DNA of 64,000 bases from the NCBI RefSeq assembly GCF_002368035.1, contig NZ_AP018222.1:2382471-2446470 (forward strand), written 5' to 3'. The stretch comes from Nostoc linckia NIES-25 (GTDB taxonomy: Bacteria; Cyanobacteriota; Cyanobacteriia; Cyanobacteriales; Nostocaceae). This document shows positions 61,056 to 64,000 of this stretch, in pieces (the first letter of the stretch is position 1; each line of letters begins with the position of its first letter). The notes beneath the pieces were generated by a model. That model was not told where the DNA came from. It saw only the letters and a list, made by a program, of their open reading frames with translations, and did no database searches. A program made the translations under genes and the position numbers.

Positions 61056-62501
61056 ATGGATCAACAGGAAATAGACAAGATCAGACAGCAACATCTTGCT
61101 GGACAATGGCCTAAATTTTTAGAAGAAGTTTCGATTGATGGTTTGCGAGGTTGGTGTGGTCAATCAATACGCTTTGCTTTTCCTGTAACTGCAATTGTGG
61201 GTGAAAATGGTACTGGTAAGAGTACTTTTTTGAAAGCAGTTGCTTGTGCCTATGAAAATGAAACTGAAAAACGTACATATTATCCATCCAGTTTTTTTAT
61301 AGATACACATTGGGACTCGATATCAGGAGTCACTTTAAGCTATACAATACGTCAAGGTAGTCATCCTACATCATTTACAATTAAAAAACCTACTAAACGC
61401 TGGGGTTTCCCAGAAAAACGTATTAAGCGTCACGTATTCATTTTTGACATATCACGTACTTTACCTCTAGATGCATCAGCCGGTTATGCAAAAATTGCAA
61501 GGCTGGCAGCAAGTGAAATATCAACAGATGAAATACAGCCAGAATACAGAAAGCATCTTTCTCATATTCTTGGACGTGAGTATACTAAAGCCCGTTTTGC
61601 CACGTCCGATGTTGATCAAAAAAGAGAGGTAGGTCTGCTAACAAGGGATTTTGGGGAAATTTCTCAATTTCATCAAGGAGCTGGTGAAGATACCACACTT
61701 GATTTAATGAGAAGTCTTCAAGCAATACCAGATACGTCTCTATTAATCATTGATGAAGTAGAAGCATCGTTACATCCGAGAGCGCAGCGTCGTCTGATAC
61801 GGTTTTTACTCTGGCTTAGTCGTCGCAAACATATTCAAATTGTTCTTTCAACACATAGCCCCTATATATTAGAAGAATTGCCACAGGAGGCTAGGATAAT
61901 GCTATTGCCTGGTCCGTCTGGGACAAATATTGTTTATGGAGCAACTCCAGAATTTGCTTTGAGTCGTTTAGACGAAAATCGACATCCTGAACTATACATT
62001 TTTGTAGAAGATAGAGATTCAGAAATATTTTTACGCGAAATTTTAGCAAGTAATTCTGATTCAGCAGAACTGCTTACACGTTTAGAAATAGTTCCAGTGG
62101 GACCATCCAATGTTGTTCAAATTATGGGGAATCTTGCAAAAAATAATAAACTGCCCTACAAATCGATTGCTGTGCTGGATGGAGATGTTGTCTCTAACGG
62201 TAGTTGTATAACTCTTCCTGGAACTGAAGCTCCTGAACGTGTTGTATTCCAAGAACTAAAAGAAAAAGGATGGCCAGATCTTCCAGCTAGATTTGGAATT
62301 GGAGCAGGCACACTTCTGACATATCTTGATGACTCTATGTTAGAACCCGATCATCACAGATGGACATCAATGGTTGGCGATCGAGTGATTAAAAGTTCAA
62401 CAAGCGTCTGGGAAACTCTTGTAAATCAATGGTGTAAATCTTGCTTAAATAATGATGTGAGAGAAGCGTTGTTTAGGGAAATTAATAATGCACTAACTTA
62501 A
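61056..62501 (+). CDS. OLD-like AAA ATPase with possible TOPRIM nuclease domain
   Basis: 481 residues. Walker A GENGTGKST is at 49-57 and Walker B/signature region LLIIDEVEASLHPRAQRRLI (about 229-248) is followed by the sensor His in STHSPYIL. This is the ABC-like ATPase layout of the AAA_15/AAA_21 and OLD families. The C-terminal third has LYIFVEDRDSEIFLREIL and later KSIAVLDGD, resembling the acidic residues of a TOPRIM nuclease, though the match is imperfect. OLD-type proteins often act in phage defence or DNA repair. The next genes are a toxin-antitoxin pair, cyanase and a DNA methyltransferase, so this may be an accessory segment. No partner helicase (as in Gabija) is visible. Confidence 0.75.
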   Translation: MDQQEIDKIRQQHLAGQWPKFLEEVSIDGLRGWCGQSIRFAFPVTAIVGENGTGKSTFLKAVACAYENETEKRTYYPSSFFIDTHWDSISGVTLSYTIRQGSHPTSFTIKKPTKRWGFPEKRIKRHVFIFDISRTLPLDASAGYAKIARLAASEISTDEIQPEYRKHLSHILGREYTKARFATSDVDQKREVGLLTRDFGEISQFHQGAGEDTTLDLMRSLQAIPDTSLLIIDEVEASLHPRAQRRLIRFLLWLSRRKHIQIVLSTHSPYILEELPQEARIMLLPGPSGTNIVYGATPEFALSRLDENRHPELYIFVEDRDSEIFLREILASNSDSAELLTRLEIVPVGPSNVVQIMGNLAKNNKLPYKSIAVLDGDVVSNGSCITLPGTEAPERVVFQELKEKGWPDLPARFGIGAGTLLTYLDDSMLEPDHHRWTSMVGDRVIKSSTSVWETLVNQWCKSCLNNDVREALFREINNALT

Positions 62502-62555
62502 GAAATGCTATTTAGGTTTTGGTTCTAAAATTAAACTTTATAAACACTCAAAACC

Positions 62556-62786
62556 ATGACAAACTGGCAAGAACGCATTACTCAAAACCCAAATTTATGT
62601 CACGGTAAACCGTGCATCAAAGGAACGCGCATCATGGTATCTGTCATCCTTGATAACCTCGCCGAGGGACTGACATTTGAGGAAATTATTCAAGAGTATC
62701 CACCACTGATTTTAGAAGATATTAGAGCTGCTATTGCTTATGCAGCACAATTAACCAGAGAAGAGGAATTGCTGCCACTGCGATGA
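62556..62786 (+). CDS. DUF433 antitoxin
   Basis: 76 residues, full length. The core NPNLCHGKPCIKGTRIMV, then VILDNLAEGLTFEEIIQEYP and LEDIRAAIAYA, is the DUF433 helix-turn-helix-like domain. These proteins act as antitoxins next to PIN-like (DUF5615) toxins and presumably repress their own promoter. The stop overlaps the ATG of the next gene (ATGA), giving coupled translation. Confidence 0.88.
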   Translation: MTNWQERITQNPNLCHGKPCIKGTRIMVSVILDNLAEGLTFEEIIQEYPPLILEDIRAAIAYAAQLTREEELLPLR

Positions 62787-63151
62787 ATAAAATGACAATT
62801 AAACTCGATGAAAACATGGCACAAAGCCACGTCGAGTTTTTGCAGCAAGCTGGTTACAATGCTGACCGTGTTACTGATGAAGGGTTATCTGGTGCTGACG
62901 ATCAAATTGTTTGGCAGCAAGTTTGCGCTGAAGAACGATTTTTCATCACTCTTGATTTAGATTTCTCTGATGTTCGCCGCTTTCCACCGGGCACTCATCC
63001 TGGTATTCTACTATTGCGTTCGCGTAACCGTAGCCGTCAGGCAGTACTAGACATTTTGTCTCGTGTTGTACAAGAACAACCCTTAGAAACCCTCAAAGGC
63101 TGTCTTGTAGTGGCAGACGAAATACACACGCGAATCAGGCGATCGCAGTGA
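62783..63151 (+). CDS. DUF5615 PIN-like toxin
   Basis: 122 residues. The PIN-like acids are visible in IKLDENM (Asp), VTDEGLSGADDQIVWQ (Asp/Glu) and FFITLDLDFSDVRRF (Asp), with LLLRSRNRSRQAVLDIL in the last third. DUF5615 proteins are predicted RNA-cleaving toxins paired with DUF433 antitoxins; toxicity is not demonstrated. It overlaps the antitoxin gene by 4 bp. The cyanase gene starts 32 bp after the toxin stop. Confidence 0.85.
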   Translation: MNKMTIKLDENMAQSHVEFLQQAGYNADRVTDEGLSGADDQIVWQQVCAEERFFITLDLDFSDVRRFPPGTHPGILLLRSRNRSRQAVLDILSRVVQEQPLETLKGCLVVADEIHTRIRRSQ

Positions 63152-63183
63152 TACCATATATGGAAAATCAGAGGAGTTCTCAG

Positions 63184-63624
63184 GTGTCTATTCCCGAAAT
63201 TACCGAAAAGCTATTAGCAGCAAAACAAGAGAAAGGGCTAAGCTTTGGCGATTTAGAGAAAATTCTCGGACGCGATGAAGTATGGATTGCTGCTATCATC
63301 TACCGTCAAGCTAGTGCTTCCCCAGAAGAAGCCAAGTTATTAGTCGATGCACTGGAACTACCTCCAATTTATATTAACGAGTTGACACAATACCCTGTAA
63401 AAGGATTAGGCCCAGTTGTACCAACCGACCCACTGATTTATCGTTTCTACGAAATTATGCAGGTGTACGGGTTTCCAATTAAAGCCGTGATTCACGACAA
63501 ATTCGGCGATGGAATTATGAGCGCTATTGACTTTACTTTAGATGTAGAGAAAGAAGAAGACCCTAAAGGCGATCGCGTTAAAATCGTTATGTCTGGTAAA
63601 TTTCTACCATACAAAAAATGGTAG
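63184..63624 (+). CDS. cynS: Cyanate hydratase (cyanase)
   Basis: 146 residues from the GTG at 63184. This start is chosen because GAGGAG (63171-63176) lies 7 bases upstream and because cyanobacterial cyanases begin with SIPEITE. An ATG at 63160 and a GTG at 63148 are also in frame but lack that support. The C-terminal catalytic region YRFYEIMQVYG (Arg and Glu) and GDGIMSAIDF (Ser) holds the active-site residues known from E. coli CynS. The enzyme converts cyanate and bicarbonate to carbamate and CO2, with ammonia as the final product. It is on the same strand as the toxin pair, 32 bp downstream, which is unusual for a metabolic gene. The ATGA overlap is not shared with it. Confidence 0.95.
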   Translation: MSIPEITEKLLAAKQEKGLSFGDLEKILGRDEVWIAAIIYRQASASPEEAKLLVDALELPPIYINELTQYPVKGLGPVVPTDPLIYRFYEIMQVYGFPIKAVIHDKFGDGIMSAIDFTLDVEKEEDPKGDRVKIVMSGKFLPYKKW

Positions 63625-63675
63625 TGTCTCAATAAAACAAGTTATAACTATAAAACTGAGATAACTTGATAAATC

Positions 63676-64000
63676 TTGCAAGAAGAACCAATCACGTCAC
63701 CAAAAAAAGTAACTTTTAATCCCTACTATACCCAGCAAAACGGAGCAGTATATTTAGGTGATAGTCTGAAACTGATTAAGTTTATTGATGATAATAGTAT
63801 TAATTTAATTATCACCTCACCGCCATTTGCCCTCACGCGTAAAAAAGAATACGGTAACGAAACTGCTGAAAAATATATCGAGTGGTTTCTGCCTTTTGCC
63901 TATGAATTTAAAAGAGTACTGGCAGATAATGGCTCATTTGTAGTGGATTTAGGCGGTGCTTACTTACCTGGTAATCCCGTGCGGAGTATCTATCAATACG
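63676..64000 (+). CDS. DNA methyltransferase, N-terminal part (runs off the window)
   Basis: The frame starts after a TAA at 63670 with a TTG at 63676 and continues to the window edge (108 codons). It reads GAVYLGDSLKLIK, a TRD-less N-terminal target motif of SAM binding, then LIITSPPFALTRKKEYGNET with the TSPPF catalytic motif IV and later NGSFVVDLGGAYLPG. This is an amino-methyltransferase of the N4-cytosine/N6-adenine type; the TSPPF form and the following RKKEYGN resemble PvuII-type enzymes. It may belong to a restriction-modification system whose nuclease, if any, lies outside the window. Start and product type are tentative. Confidence 0.75.
   Translation, partial: MQEEPITSPKKVTFNPYYTQQNGAVYLGDSLKLIKFIDDNSINLIITSPPFALTRKKEYGNETAEKYIEWFLPFAYEFKRVLADNGSFVVDLGGAYLPGNPVRSIYQY

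Noticed and set aside
61056..62501. Gabija-type GajA call for the ATPase
   Set aside because: No GajB-like helicase follows, and the TOPRIM-like part is only partly recognisable.

Overview
The window looks like chromosomal DNA of a filamentous, probably heterocyst-forming cyanobacterium (Nostocales type). The photosystem I genes psaA and psaB are present, the HIP1 octamer GCGATCGC is frequent, short dispersed palindromes and heptamer repeats fill the spacers, and most genes have typical cyanobacterial relatives. No tRNA, rRNA, CRISPR array, transposase or phage gene was seen. All functional calls rest on motifs read by eye; no database search was run.

Layout. 0-9 kb: the 3' end of ilvD, a polysaccharide flippase, a CheB-CheR-PAS fusion, a convergent second CheB, and a small membrane protein. 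9-17 kb: the urea ABC transporter urtABCDE on the minus strand, behind a candidate NtcA promoter and interrupted between urtD and urtE by an RTX-tailed M10 metalloprotease. 17-42 kb: a large secretion region. It holds an RTX-tailed subtilase, a response regulator, a CHASE2 histidine kinase, a DUF928 protein, a TpsB transporter, three giant TpsA exoproteins, a second M10-RTX protease, a small exported Cys-containing protein and an exported TPR-CHAT caspase-like protease. A 19-bp motif recurs in three of its control regions. 42-53.6 kb: metabolic and hypothetical genes, including an FAD oxidoreductase, a 2OG-Fe(II) oxygenase, two coupled GNATs, an AtzE-type amidase with its AtzG-like subunit, DUF952 and KGK proteins, a thioredoxin-NHL protein, a HAD phosphatase and a glutaminase. 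53.9-60.9 kb: a Pro/Thr-repeat lipoprotein, then psaA-psaB. 61-64 kb: an accessory segment with an OLD-like AAA ATPase, a DUF433/DUF5615 toxin-antitoxin pair, cyanase and a truncated DNA methyltransferase.

Two themes stand out. One is scavenging of small nitrogen compounds: urea uptake, an amidase of the carboxybiuret-hydrolase family, glutaminase and cyanase. The other is cell-surface and secreted protein biology: a two-partner secretion cluster with its own two-component system and a CHAT protease, surrounded by three RTX-tailed proteases.

The spacers are unusually rich in small non-autonomous elements. These include MITE-like sequences with terminal inverted repeats (one with a clear 5-bp target duplication), REP-like palindromes (one between psaA and psaB), and gene fossils of phospholipase-D-like, TpsA, RTX and DUF433 origin.
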